A stretch of 5,930 nt of DNA from Scatosoma sp045577595 (GTDB taxonomy: Bacteria > Bacillota > Clostridia > Christensenellales > Borkfalkiaceae): the NCBI GenBank assembly GCA_045577595.1, contig JAZNIR010000024.1, positions 1 through 5,930 of the forward strand, written 5' to 3'. Numbering within the stretch: the stretch's first letter is position 1; each line of letters begins with the position of its first letter. Shown piece after piece: positions 1 through 5,930 of this stretch. The notes below the pieces were generated by a model. It had not been told where the DNA came from. It did not search any database and saw only the letters and a program-made list of their open reading frames with translations. The translations under genes and the position numbers were made by a program.

Positions 1-810
1 TATAAGGGAAACCACCGCAATTGCCGCAGTTGCTAAAAATCTGTAAAGATAGTAATCATCACTTTGAACATAAAGTCCCCACTCGGTTATTTTTCCATCC
101 TCAATCTCACTCGGCGGCGGAGCGTCCGTCGCGACGCAGTCATAGTCGGAAAGCTTGGCAAGGCGGTACGTGCCGTGCGCCGAAAACTTGGTGTGATCGA
201 TCACCAAAATGCGCGTTTTGCTGTGCTTAAACGCTACGCGTTTTACTTCCTTTTGGTCGAGCGAGCGTTCAAACGCCTCGTCCCCGATGACCGCCGCGCA
301 GGACGAAATCATCAAATCGAAAGAAAAATCTTCGAGCTGTCTGCTCGTCCAGCTCCCCGTCGTGGAGTTGGTGTTAAACTGCACGCTCCCCCCAAGCAAA
401 ATCAAATTGATGTTGGGCTTTTTGGAAAGCTGAATCGCCGTTTGCAGGTTGTTCGTGATCACCGTTTTATAGCTCAAATCCATGCGCTCGGCAAGCGCCA
501 ACGCCGTGGAAGAACTGTCGATAAATACCGACTTAAAAGGGGGAATATGCAACAGCGCTTTGGTCGCCGCGCGTTCCTTTTCACGCGCGTTTTTTTCCAT
601 ACGGATAAACATAGAAATTTCGTCCGCGTTTTCAGGAAGCCACGCGCCCCCGTGCGAACGTTCCAAAAGCCCGACGGCTTGCATTTCTTTTAAATCCCGT
701 CGTACGGTGGCTTCGCTTACGTACAGCGTTTTTGCCAATTCTTTTACGTTTGCCGTCTTGTTTTCTTTTAAAATTTTCAAAATATGCGTTTGCCGTTCGT
801 TTAAAGACAT
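1..810 (-). CDS. DeoR-family transcriptional repressor, probable rhamnose operon regulator (3' end beyond window)
   Basis: The reverse strand is open from an ATG at 810 down to the window edge, giving at least 270 residues. The N-terminus is a DeoR-type winged helix-turn-helix: an N-terminal LNERQTHILKIL helix, then the recognition segment VSEATVRRDLKEM (about residues 31-43), then the wing ERSHGGA. The DeoR sensor domain follows (about 75-230), with DSSSTA (98-103) and TNNLQTA as the usual sugar-phosphate pocket segments, LLGGS (138-142), and a late VIDHTKFS (203-210). The start is supported by AGGGG at 817-821 on the reverse strand, six bases away. DeoR proteins are usually about 250 residues. 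Here the frame continues past TDAPPP (228-233) for at least 37 more residues, ending in a hydrophobic run. Divergent placement next to rhaBAD suggests it controls that operon, as the DeoR protein RhaR does in Bacillus subtilis. The family is certain; the ligand is inferred. Confidence 0.9.
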   Translation of the reverse strand, partial: MSLNERQTHILKILKENKTANVKELAKTLYVSEATVRRDLKEMQAVGLLERSHGGAWLPENADEISMFIRMEKNAREKERAATKALLHIPPFKSVFIDSSSTALALAERMDLSYKTVITNNLQTAIQLSKKPNINLILLGGSVQFNTNSTTGSWTSRQLEDFSFDLMISSCAAVIGDEAFERSLDQKEVKRVAFKHSKTRILVIDHTKFSAHGTYRLAKLSDYDCVATDAPPPSEIEDGKITEWGLYVQSDDYYLYRFLATAAIAVVSLI

Positions 811-854
811 TTTATACCCCTACATTTTGATTGTTTTTGTTTGTTTATGCTCAT

Positions 855-883
855 ATACTATCACAAAAAAGCTTTTTTGTCAA
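855..883 (-). promoter_or_regulatory. candidate sigma-A promoter of the regulator gene
   Basis: On the reverse strand a perfect -35 TTGACA (883-878) is followed after 17 bases by TAGTAT (860-855), which matches four of six consensus -10 bases. Transcription would start near 848, leaving a leader of roughly 38 bases. The -35 is convincing. The -10 is weak, which suits a low-level regulator gene. The spacer is almost wholly taken up by the palindrome at 863-880, which suggests autoregulation. Confidence 0.5.
863..880. promoter_or_regulatory. perfect 18-bp palindrome, candidate operator
   Basis: The sequence ACAAAAAAGCTTTTTTGT is a perfect inverted repeat with no central gap, in the only gap between the divergent regulator and rhaB. 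It covers the spacer and the edge of the -35 of the regulator's candidate promoter and ends 18 bases before the -35 of the rhaB promoter. A bound repressor would block the regulator promoter directly. For rhaB it would sit near -62, so repression there would need DNA bending, a second site or contact with polymerase. Its A/T tracts make some palindromy likely by chance, and no known binding motif was recognised, so the operator role is an inference. Confidence 0.45.
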
Positions 884-898
884 CATTTCAAACATATA

Positions 899-927
899 TA
901 GACAAGAATATTAAAATATGATATAAT
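899..927 (+). promoter_or_regulatory. sigma-A promoter with extended -10 for the rhaBAD-fucO operon
   Basis: TAGACA (899-904, five of six consensus bases) is separated by exactly 17 bases from a perfect TATAAT (922-927). A TG at 919-920, one base before the -10, makes an extended -10. The expected start is near 934, giving a leader of about 24 bases to the rhaB ATG with AAGGAG at 945-950 inside it. There is no room for a riboswitch or attenuator. The promoter is strong by sequence, so the operon probably depends on repression to stay off. Confidence 0.8.
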
Positions 928-957
928 AAAAACGCAACAACGGCAAGGAGAGAAATT

Positions 958-2340
958 ATGCAATATTATCTCGCAATCGACATAGGCGCGTCGTCGGGAC
1001 GGCACATTTTGGCGCACTTGGAAAGGGGCAAAATGCACACCGAAGAAATCTACCGTTTTGCCAACGGACCGGTGGAAAAAATCGGCTACGACGGCAAACC
1101 GCATTTGGTTTGGGAAACGGAGCGCTTGTTTCGAGAAATTTTAAACGGGTTAAAAAAAGCGGGCGAACTTGGCAAAATTCCCCGTTATATCGGAATAGAT
1201 ACGTGGGGTGTGGACTACGCGCTTTTGGACGAAAAGGACGGGCTAATCGGGGATATTTACTGTTACCGCGACGGGCGTACGGAAAAGACGATACCGCTCG
1301 TACACGAAAAAATTCCTTTTAACGAATTGTTTCAAAAGACGGGCATTGCGTTTGCGAGTTTTAACACGATTTATCAATTATACGACGATTTATTGACGGG
1401 TAGAATGGACAAGGCGAAAAGCTTTTTATTGCTCCCCAATTATTTCCATTTCCGTTTGACGGGGGTGAAAAAGCAAGAATACACTATCGCCACTACGACG
1501 GGAATGGTAAACGCAAAATCGCATACGTGGGACGGGGATATCGTAGACAAGCTCGGCTTTAAGAAACAACTCTTCGGCGAGATTACCCAACCTGCGACGG
1601 AAGTGGGCGAATTATCCGAAGAAATCGCGCGGTTCGTAGGATATAAAGCGAAAGTGATTTTGCCTTGCACACACGACACGGCAAGCGCGGTGATTTCCGC
1701 GCCGATAAGCGGACAAAGCCCGTATATATCCAGCGGTACTTGGTCGCTTTTGGGGGTGGAACAAAATACCGCGCACACCGATTTACAAGCGGAAGCGTCG
1801 GGATATTCCAACGAAGGGGGCGTGGACTTTACCTTCCGTTTACAAAAGAATATTATGGGGCTTTGGATGATACAGCAAGTGCGCCACGAATTAAACGACG
1901 CGTACGATTTTGCAACGCTTGCAAAGATGGCGCGCGAAAATCCCGTGCCGTACGAAATCAACGTCAACGACGGGCGGTTTTTATCCCCCAAGAGTATGAT
2001 TGCGGAAATCGACGACGCCGTAGGAAAAACGCTTTCCGTCGGCGAACGCGCGTACGTAATTTTTAATAATTTAGCGCTCGATTATCACCGTTCGTTGCTT
2101 GCGCTGGAAGAAATGACGGGGGAACGTTACGAAACGTTAAACGTTATCGGCGGGGGTAGTAAAAATACGCTGTTAAACGAATTGACGAAAAAATACACGG
2201 GTAAGCGAATAATCGTAGGGCCGTCGGAAGGCACGGCGATTGGTAATTTGCTGATACAAATGCTGGGCGACGGAGAGATAAAGACGGTAGCCGAAGGCAG
2301 AGAAATCGTAAAAAACACGTTTGATATAAACGAAGTGTAA
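958..2340 (+). CDS. rhaB: L-rhamnulokinase
   Basis: A 460-residue sugar kinase of the FGGY family that uses ATP to phosphorylate L-rhamnulose to L-rhamnulose 1-phosphate in the cytoplasm. Visible motifs in order: N-terminal phosphate loop DIGASSGRH (8-16), which is the characteristic RhaB form; GIDTWGVDYALL (79-90), sugar-side contacts; LPNYFHFRLTG, typical of rhamnulokinases; THDTASAV with the catalytic base Asp240; SSGTWSLLG (258-266) starting the second ATPase half; and VIGGGSKN (396-403), adenosine binding. The length is slightly below the E. coli enzyme (489) but both domains are complete. The start at 958 has AAGGAG at 945-950, seven bases upstream, and places the phosphate loop at the usual distance from the N-terminus. 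It is the first gene of the operon, and the rhaA ribosome binding site overlaps its stop codon, suggesting translational coupling. I saw no signs of damage. Confidence 0.95.
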   Translation: MQYYLAIDIGASSGRHILAHLERGKMHTEEIYRFANGPVEKIGYDGKPHLVWETERLFREILNGLKKAGELGKIPRYIGIDTWGVDYALLDEKDGLIGDIYCYRDGRTEKTIPLVHEKIPFNELFQKTGIAFASFNTIYQLYDDLLTGRMDKAKSFLLLPNYFHFRLTGVKKQEYTIATTTGMVNAKSHTWDGDIVDKLGFKKQLFGEITQPATEVGELSEEIARFVGYKAKVILPCTHDTASAVISAPISGQSPYISSGTWSLLGVEQNTAHTDLQAEASGYSNEGGVDFTFRLQKNIMGLWMIQQVRHELNDAYDFATLAKMARENPVPYEINVNDGRFLSPKSMIAEIDDAVGKTLSVGERAYVIFNNLALDYHRSLLALEEMTGERYETLNVIGGGSKNTLLNELTKKYTGKRIIVGPSEGTAIGNLLIQMLGDGEIKTVAEGREIVKNTFDINEV

Positions 2341-2353
2341 GGAGATATAAATT

Positions 2354-3598
2354 ATGACGAGATACGAACAAGCAAAACAAGCGTACGCAAAATACGGCAT
2401 CGACACGGACGGTGCCATCGCGCGCTTAAAGGAAATTCCTATCAGCGTGCATTGCTGGCAAGGGGACGACGTTATCGGGTTCGACGGCTCGGACTCGCTT
2501 TCGGGCGGGATACAAACGACGGGCAATTACGCAGGCAGAGCGCGAACGCCCGAAGAATTGTTTTCGGACGTGAAACGGGCGCTTAAAATAATGCCCGGAA
2601 AAAAACGGATAAACGTGCACGCTTGCTACGCGCTTTTAGGAAAAGATAAAGGCAAGGTGGATAGGGACGAATACACTTACGAATATTTCAAGGCTTGGGT
2701 GGATTTGGCGAAAGAATGCGGTTTGGACGGCGTGGATTTTAATCCGACGTTTTTCGCGCATCCGAAGATGAAAGACGGGCTTTCCCTTTCTTCTCCCGAC
2801 GAAGAAACGCGCGCGTTTTGGGTGAAACACGGTAAAGCGTGCTTGAATATCGCTGCGGAAATGGGCAAAGCAATGGGTAGCCCTTGTATGGTGAATATTT
2901 GGATACCCGACGGATATAAAGATATTCCCGTCGACAGACTTTCTCCCCGTTTGCGATTGAAAAAATCGCTCGACGAAATTTTGGAAGACTACGATAAAGA
3001 ATGGGTAATTCCTGCCGTAGAAAGCAAAGTTTTCGGGATAGGCATTGAAAGCTATACGGTTGGTAGCAACGAATTTTATCAAAACTACGCGGCGCAAAAG
3101 GGCATATGCTGTTTGCTCGATACGGGGCATTATCATCCCACCGAAGTCGTTTCGGATAAAGTGCCCGCACTACTTGCTTTTTACGATAAGGTGGCGCTTC
3201 ACGTTTCCCGTCCCGTACGCTGGGACAGCGACCACGTTATTATCGTCGACGACGAACTGCGCGAACTTGCAAAAGAAATCGTGCGTAACGACGCGGATAA
3301 AAAGGTTCTTATCGGTTTGGACTATTTCGACGCAAGCATCAACCGCCTTTGCGCGTGGGTAACGGGCGTACGCTCTATGCAAAAAGCGCTCCTTTGCGCG
3401 ATGTTATATCCGAACGGAGAATTGAAAAAATTACAAGACGAAAGTAATTTCACGAAGATTTTGTACTTAAACGAAAAATTCAAGTTTATGCCAATCGGCG
3501 ACGTTTGGGAAGAATATTTACGTCAACAAGGTTTAAGCGACGATTGGTTTGACGAAGTGGAAAAATTCGAACGCGAAGTGATTGCAAAACGTAAATAA
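2354..3598 (+). CDS. rhaA: L-rhamnose isomerase
   Basis: A 414-residue metal-dependent cytoplasmic isomerase that converts L-rhamnose to L-rhamnulose, close in length to E. coli RhaA (419). The fold is a TIM barrel. Family segments are easy to see: SVHCWQGDDV near the N-terminus, GLDGVDFNPTFFAHP, GIESYTVGSNEFY, DTGHYHPTEVVSDK, LHVSRPVRWDSDH and GLDYFDASINR. Spacing to the E. coli metal ligands is conserved: Glu223, Asp256, His283 and Asp323 would form the structural metal site, and His259, Asp291 and Asp293 the catalytic site. All seven are present, so the enzyme should be active. The start at 2354 has AGGAG (2340-2344) nine bases upstream; its first A is the last base of the rhaB stop codon. 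It acts before RhaB in the pathway although it comes second in the operon. Confidence 0.96.
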   Translation: MTRYEQAKQAYAKYGIDTDGAIARLKEIPISVHCWQGDDVIGFDGSDSLSGGIQTTGNYAGRARTPEELFSDVKRALKIMPGKKRINVHACYALLGKDKGKVDRDEYTYEYFKAWVDLAKECGLDGVDFNPTFFAHPKMKDGLSLSSPDEETRAFWVKHGKACLNIAAEMGKAMGSPCMVNIWIPDGYKDIPVDRLSPRLRLKKSLDEILEDYDKEWVIPAVESKVFGIGIESYTVGSNEFYQNYAAQKGICCLLDTGHYHPTEVVSDKVPALLAFYDKVALHVSRPVRWDSDHVIIVDDELRELAKEIVRNDADKKVLIGLDYFDASINRLCAWVTGVRSMQKALLCAMLYPNGELKKLQDESNFTKILYLNEKFKFMPIGDVWEEYLRQQGLSDDWFDEVEKFEREVIAKRK

Positions 3599-3632
3599 CC
3601 GAAAGAAAAACAAAAAAAGGAGAATAATAAAA

Positions 3633-4448
3633 ATGAAAAAGAATATTTTACAGGCGCCTTTCGTGCAAGAAATGCGCGAGGCAACGGCAAATATGTACCG
3701 TTTGGGTTGGGACGAACGCAACGGCGGAAACATCAGTTATATGCTCGACGAAAAGGAAGTGGGCGAATATCTCGATTTAAGCAACGTGCTCCGCACGATT
3801 CCTACGGGTTTTGACGCAAGCGCTTTGATTGGAAAAATCTTTATCGTTACGGGCACGGGTAAATATTTCAAAAACGTAGACAAAGACCCCGAAACGAATC
3901 TCGGCATCGTTCGTATCGCCAAAGACGGCACGACGGCGGAGCTTTTGTGGGGGTATAAAGACGGCGGTAAATTTACGTCCGAATTTCCCGCGCATATGAT
4001 GAGCCATATTTCCCGTCTTGCTATCGACCCCGCGCACCGCGTGGTGATGCATTCGCACCCTACTTATACGATAGCGATGAACACCGTTTGTTCGATAGAC
4101 GAAAAGGAATTTACGCATAAACTTTGGCAATCGAACACCGAAGCGGTGGTGGTGTTCCCCGACGGGGTGGGCGTGTTGCCTTGTATGGTGTGCGGTACGA
4201 ACGAAATTGGTATGGCGACGGCGGAAAAGATGAAAAAATTCCGTTTGGTGGTTTGGACGAATCACGGCATTTACGGCACGGGTAAGAATATGGACGAAGC
4301 GTTCGGGTTGATTGAAACGGTGGAAAAAACGGCGCAAATTTATATGCTTTCGCTGGGGCATATCGTCAACGTAATTCCCGACCAAATTATTTCCGATTTG
4401 GCAAAGCTTTGGAATCTTACGCCACTCGAAGGCATTTTAAACGTATAA
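3633..4448 (+). CDS. rhaD: L-rhamnulose-1-phosphate aldolase
   Basis: A 271-residue zinc-dependent class II aldolase of the AraD/FucA family that cleaves L-rhamnulose 1-phosphate to dihydroxyacetone phosphate and L-lactaldehyde. E. coli RhaD has 274 residues. The N-terminal GWDERNGGNIS is the family's phosphate-binding region. The zinc ligands are His140 and His142 in HSHPT and His211 in TNHGIYGTG. Glu117 in SEFPAH matches the catalytic glutamate, and Glu170, just before VVVFPDGVG, falls where the second catalytic glutamate of E. coli RhaD (Glu171) is expected. I chose the ATG at 3633 because AAGGAG (3617-3622) lies ten bases upstream. An in-frame ATG at 3582 would overlap the end of rhaA and add a lysine- and arginine-rich leader unlike the family. 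It lies 34 bases after rhaA. Confidence 0.95.
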   Translation: MKKNILQAPFVQEMREATANMYRLGWDERNGGNISYMLDEKEVGEYLDLSNVLRTIPTGFDASALIGKIFIVTGTGKYFKNVDKDPETNLGIVRIAKDGTTAELLWGYKDGGKFTSEFPAHMMSHISRLAIDPAHRVVMHSHPTYTIAMNTVCSIDEKEFTHKLWQSNTEAVVVFPDGVGVLPCMVCGTNEIGMATAEKMKKFRLVVWTNHGIYGTGKNMDEAFGLIETVEKTAQIYMLSLGHIVNVIPDQIISDLAKLWNLTPLEGILNV

Positions 4449-4485
4449 AAAATAAATATTATATAATAAAGGAGAAAATATCATT

Positions 4486-5631
4486 ATGGCAAGAATCGTA
4501 CTCAATGAAACCAGTTATCACGGCGCGGGTTGTATTCAAGAAATTCCCGCAGAAATCAAGGGCAGAGGCATTAACAAAGTGTTCGTTTGTTCCGACCCCG
4601 ACCTTGTTAAGTTTGGCGTAACGAAAAAGGTGCTCGACGTGTTGGACGAAGCGAATATCGCGTACACGCTCTATTCGGAAATCAAGCCCAATCCCACGAT
4701 TGAAAACGTGCAAACGGGCGTAAAAGCGTTTAAAGAAAGCGGTGCAAACGGTATCGTTGCAATCGGTGGCGGTTCGTCTATGGACACGGCAAAAGCGGTG
4801 GGCATTATTATCGCAAATCCCGAATTTGAAGACGTACGCTCGTTGGAAGGGGTTGCGCCGACGAAGAAACCTTGCGTTCCCATTATTGCAGTGCCTACGA
4901 CGGCGGGCACGGCGGCGGAAGTAACCATCAATTACGTTATTACCGACGTAGAAAAGAAACGTAAATTCGTTTGCGTAGACGTACACGATATTCCCGTTGT
5001 AGCGGTGGTTGACCCCGAAATGATGGCAAGTATGCCCAAAGGCTTGACGGCGGCAACAGGTATGGACGCGCTCACCCACGCTATCGAAGGATATATCACG
5101 AAAGGCGCTTGGGAAATGACGGATATGTTCCATATCAAAGCGATTGAACTCATTGCAAAATCGTTGCGTGGCGCAGTAGCCAATACGAAAGAAGGTAGAG
5201 AAGGAATGGCGCTCGGTCAATACGTAGCGGGTATGGGCTTTTCCAACGTCGGTCTTGGCATCGTTCACTCGATGGCGCACTCGCTCGGCGCGGTGTACGA
5301 CACGCCCCACGGCGTAGCAAACGCAATTCTTCTTCCTACCGTTATGGAATATAACGCGGAATGTACGGGTGAAAAATACCGCGATATCGCAAAAGCAATG
5401 GGCGTAGAGGGCACGGAAAATATGACGCAAGCGGAATATAGAAAGGCGGCGGTGGACGCTGTTAGACAACTTTCCAAAGACGTCGGTATTCCCCAAGACT
5501 TAAAGGCAATCGTTAAAGACGAAGACGTGGATTTCCTTTCGCAATCGGCGATGGACGACGCTTGTCGCCCCGGTAACCCGAAAGACCCTACGCTTGACGA
5601 TATTAAAGCGTTGTACCGCTCGCTTATGTAA
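4486..5631 (+). CDS. fucO: lactaldehyde reductase (1,2-propanediol oxidoreductase)
   Basis: A 381-residue iron-containing (group III) alcohol dehydrogenase that reduces L-lactaldehyde to L-1,2-propanediol with NADH. E. coli FucO has 382 residues. The N-terminal Rossmann-like domain carries GGGSSMDTAK (94-103) for NAD and the VPTTAGTAAEVT segment. The C-terminal helical domain carries the iron ligands Asp194 and His198 (TGMDALTHAIEGY), His261 (VHSMAHSLGA) and His275 (DTPHGVANA), all in FucO-like spacing. The family also includes butanol and 1,3-propanediol dehydrogenases, but close agreement with FucO along the whole length and its place after rhaD make lactaldehyde the likely substrate. It disposes of the aldehyde released by RhaD and reoxidises NADH under anaerobic conditions. 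The start at 4486 has AAAGGAG (4468-4474) 11 bases upstream, in a 37-base AT-rich gap after rhaD. Confidence 0.93.
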   Translation: MARIVLNETSYHGAGCIQEIPAEIKGRGINKVFVCSDPDLVKFGVTKKVLDVLDEANIAYTLYSEIKPNPTIENVQTGVKAFKESGANGIVAIGGGSSMDTAKAVGIIIANPEFEDVRSLEGVAPTKKPCVPIIAVPTTAGTAAEVTINYVITDVEKKRKFVCVDVHDIPVVAVVDPEMMASMPKGLTAATGMDALTHAIEGYITKGAWEMTDMFHIKAIELIAKSLRGAVANTKEGREGMALGQYVAGMGFSNVGLGIVHSMAHSLGAVYDTPHGVANAILLPTVMEYNAECTGEKYRDIAKAMGVEGTENMTQAEYRKAAVDAVRQLSKDVGIPQDLKAIVKDEDVDFLSQSAMDDACRPGNPKDPTLDDIKALYRSLM

Positions 5632-5652
5632 TCGAGTTAAACGAAAAGTTCG

Positions 5653-5685
5653 CCCCGCTTGCAAGCATTTGCAAGCGGGGTTTTT
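5653..5685 (+). terminator. rho-independent terminator of the rhamnose operon
   Basis: A perfect 12-bp stem (5653-5664 with 5669-5680) rich in GC at its base, closed by the four-base loop GCAT, is followed directly by TTTTT (5681-5685). It begins 21 bases after the fucO stop codon. ACGAAAA (5641-5647) can also pair with TTTTCGT (5682-5688) outside the main stem. It ends the operon and separates it from the collagen-like gene. Confidence 0.93.
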
Positions 5686-5770
5686 CGTGCCAATTTTCTT
5701 TTCGTGGGCATATACTGAAAATACGGGGCGTTTTTACGCTTCGATACAAAACACGGAGGATAAATTTAAT
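5686..5770 (+). promoter_or_regulatory. leader and possible promoter of the collagen-like gene
   Basis: This gap must hold the promoter of the next gene because a strong terminator lies just upstream. The best -10 candidate is TATACT (5711-5716), but the matching -35 position (5688-5693, TGCCAA) is poor. Read as CATATACT (5709-5716), it resembles a sporulation sigma-E -10, but I see no matching -35. The sigma factor cannot be settled from the sequence. The ribosome binding site GGAGGA (5755-5760) is clear and lies ten bases before the ATG at 5771. Confidence 0.35.
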
Positions 5771-5930
5771 ATGTATTGTCATTTTTGTAACGGTTGCGGT
5801 TGTAGCGCTTGCAACGGCAATAACGGCGCAAATTACACCCGCATCATTTACAACGCAGCGCAACAAGGCCCCGCTGGTCCTGCTGGTCCGCAAGGCCCCG
5901 TAGGTCCGCAAGGCGAAGTCGGTCCCGCTG
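5771..5930 (+). CDS. collagen-like (Gly-X-Y repeat) protein with cysteine-rich N-terminus, partial
   Basis: The first 53 codons are visible; the gene continues past the right edge. After a short head come seven consecutive Gly-X-Y triplets (residues 33-53: GPA GPA GPQ GPV GPQ GEV GPA), the signature of a bacterial collagen-like triple helix. The first 14 residues hold five cysteines (3, 6, 9, 11, 14) among Gly and Asn. The segment YTRIIYNAAQQ links head and repeat. There is no obvious signal peptide. In Bacillota such proteins are often surface or spore-coat filaments (BclA-type), and cysteines near the trimer end could crosslink chains; both are inference. The start is well supported by GGAGGA at 5755-5760. 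It has no evident link with rhamnose metabolism and sits behind a terminator. The total length and C-terminal domain cannot be seen. Confidence 0.85.
   Translation, partial: MYCHFCNGCGCSACNGNNGANYTRIIYNAAQQGPAGPAGPQGPVGPQGEVGPA
5885..5914 (+). repeat. short direct repeat within the collagen-like coding sequence
   Basis: GGTCCGCAAGGC occurs at 5885-5896 and again at 5903-5914, an 18-base period equal to six residues (two Gly-X-Y triplets, GPQ GPV then GPQ GEV). Such nucleotide-level identity is typical of collagen-like tracts that expand and contract by slippage or recombination. Confidence 0.7.

Larger units (their letters stand above)
934..5685 (+). other. predicted rhaB-rhaA-rhaD-fucO transcription unit
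   Basis: The four genes lie on one strand with gaps of only 13, 34 and 37 bases, each gap carrying a good ribosome binding site and none a terminator hairpin. One strong promoter lies upstream and one strong terminator downstream. Together they encode conversion of L-rhamnose to dihydroxyacetone phosphate and 1,2-propanediol. The start near 934 is estimated from the -10 position. Confidence 0.8.

Noticed and set aside
193..204. 12-bp palindrome GTGATCGATCAC
   Set aside because: It lies inside the regulator coding sequence and encodes the conserved VIDH segment, so it is explained by protein coding.
64..693. Plus-strand open frame of 209 codons opposite the regulator
   Set aside because: The composition is basic and motif-free, no ribosome binding site precedes it, and the opposite strand encodes a clear DeoR protein.
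926..940. Possible catabolite-responsive (cre) site just after the rhaB -10
   Set aside because: Aligned on the AACG core, it has about four mismatches to the consensus, including the TG and CA ends, so it is not supportable.
3582..3632. Upstream in-frame ATG for rhaD at 3582
   Set aside because: It lies inside the end of rhaA, would add 17 mostly basic residues absent from RhaD, and the good ribosome binding site at 3617-3622 serves the ATG at 3633.
4462..4467. TATAAT in the rhaD-fucO gap as an internal promoter
   Set aside because: The expected -35 position (4439-4444) has no resemblance to TTGACA, and the gap is AT-rich enough to give this hexamer by chance.
4459..5496. Long antisense open frame (345 codons) opposite fucO
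   Set aside because: The predicted protein is extremely rich in Arg, His, Phe and Cys, has no recognisable motif, and mirrors the codon pattern of fucO, whose catalytic residues are all intact. It is a shadow frame.
5722..5740. Small hairpin-like sequence (GCGT TTTT ACGC) in the gap before the collagen-like gene
   Set aside because: It has only a four-base stem and no following U-tract, so it is not a credible terminator or riboswitch.

Overview
The window carries an L-rhamnose catabolic operon, its divergently transcribed regulator, and the start of an unrelated collagen-like gene. The organism is probably a Gram-positive of the Clostridia type (Bacillota). I infer this from strong AGGAG-type ribosome binding sites 7-11 bases ahead of every plus-strand gene, a near-consensus sigma-A promoter, a classical hairpin-plus-U terminator, moderate GC content, and the mix of a DeoR regulator with a fermentative lactaldehyde reductase. 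The genus cannot be read from the sequence.

Layout. Positions 1-810 (minus strand) encode a DeoR-family repressor whose 3' end lies beyond the left edge. Positions 811-957 are the shared divergent control region. It holds a sigma-A promoter with an extended -10 for the operon, a candidate promoter for the regulator, and a perfect 18-bp palindrome inside the spacer of the regulator promoter. Positions 958-5631 (plus strand) hold four tightly spaced genes: rhaB (rhamnulokinase), rhaA (rhamnose isomerase), rhaD (rhamnulose-1-phosphate aldolase) and fucO (lactaldehyde reductase). A 12-bp-stem terminator follows at 5653-5685. A short intergenic stretch then leads to a collagen-like gene at 5771, cut off by the right edge, with a cysteine cluster at its N-terminus followed by Gly-X-Y triplets.

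How the genes work together. RhaA converts L-rhamnose to L-rhamnulose, RhaB phosphorylates it at C1, and RhaD splits the product into dihydroxyacetone phosphate (to glycolysis) and L-lactaldehyde. FucO reduces L-lactaldehyde to 1,2-propanediol, reoxidising NADH. This is the complete fermentative route. The catalytic and metal-binding residues I could place in RhaA, RhaD and FucO are all present, so these enzymes look functional. No transporter or rhamnose mutarotase gene is visible in the window. The regulator most likely senses a phosphorylated pathway intermediate, as DeoR proteins generally do.

I see no previously undescribed system here. The points most worth a second look are the unusual C-terminal extension of the regulator, the palindrome between the divergent genes, and the cysteine-rich head of the collagen-like protein.
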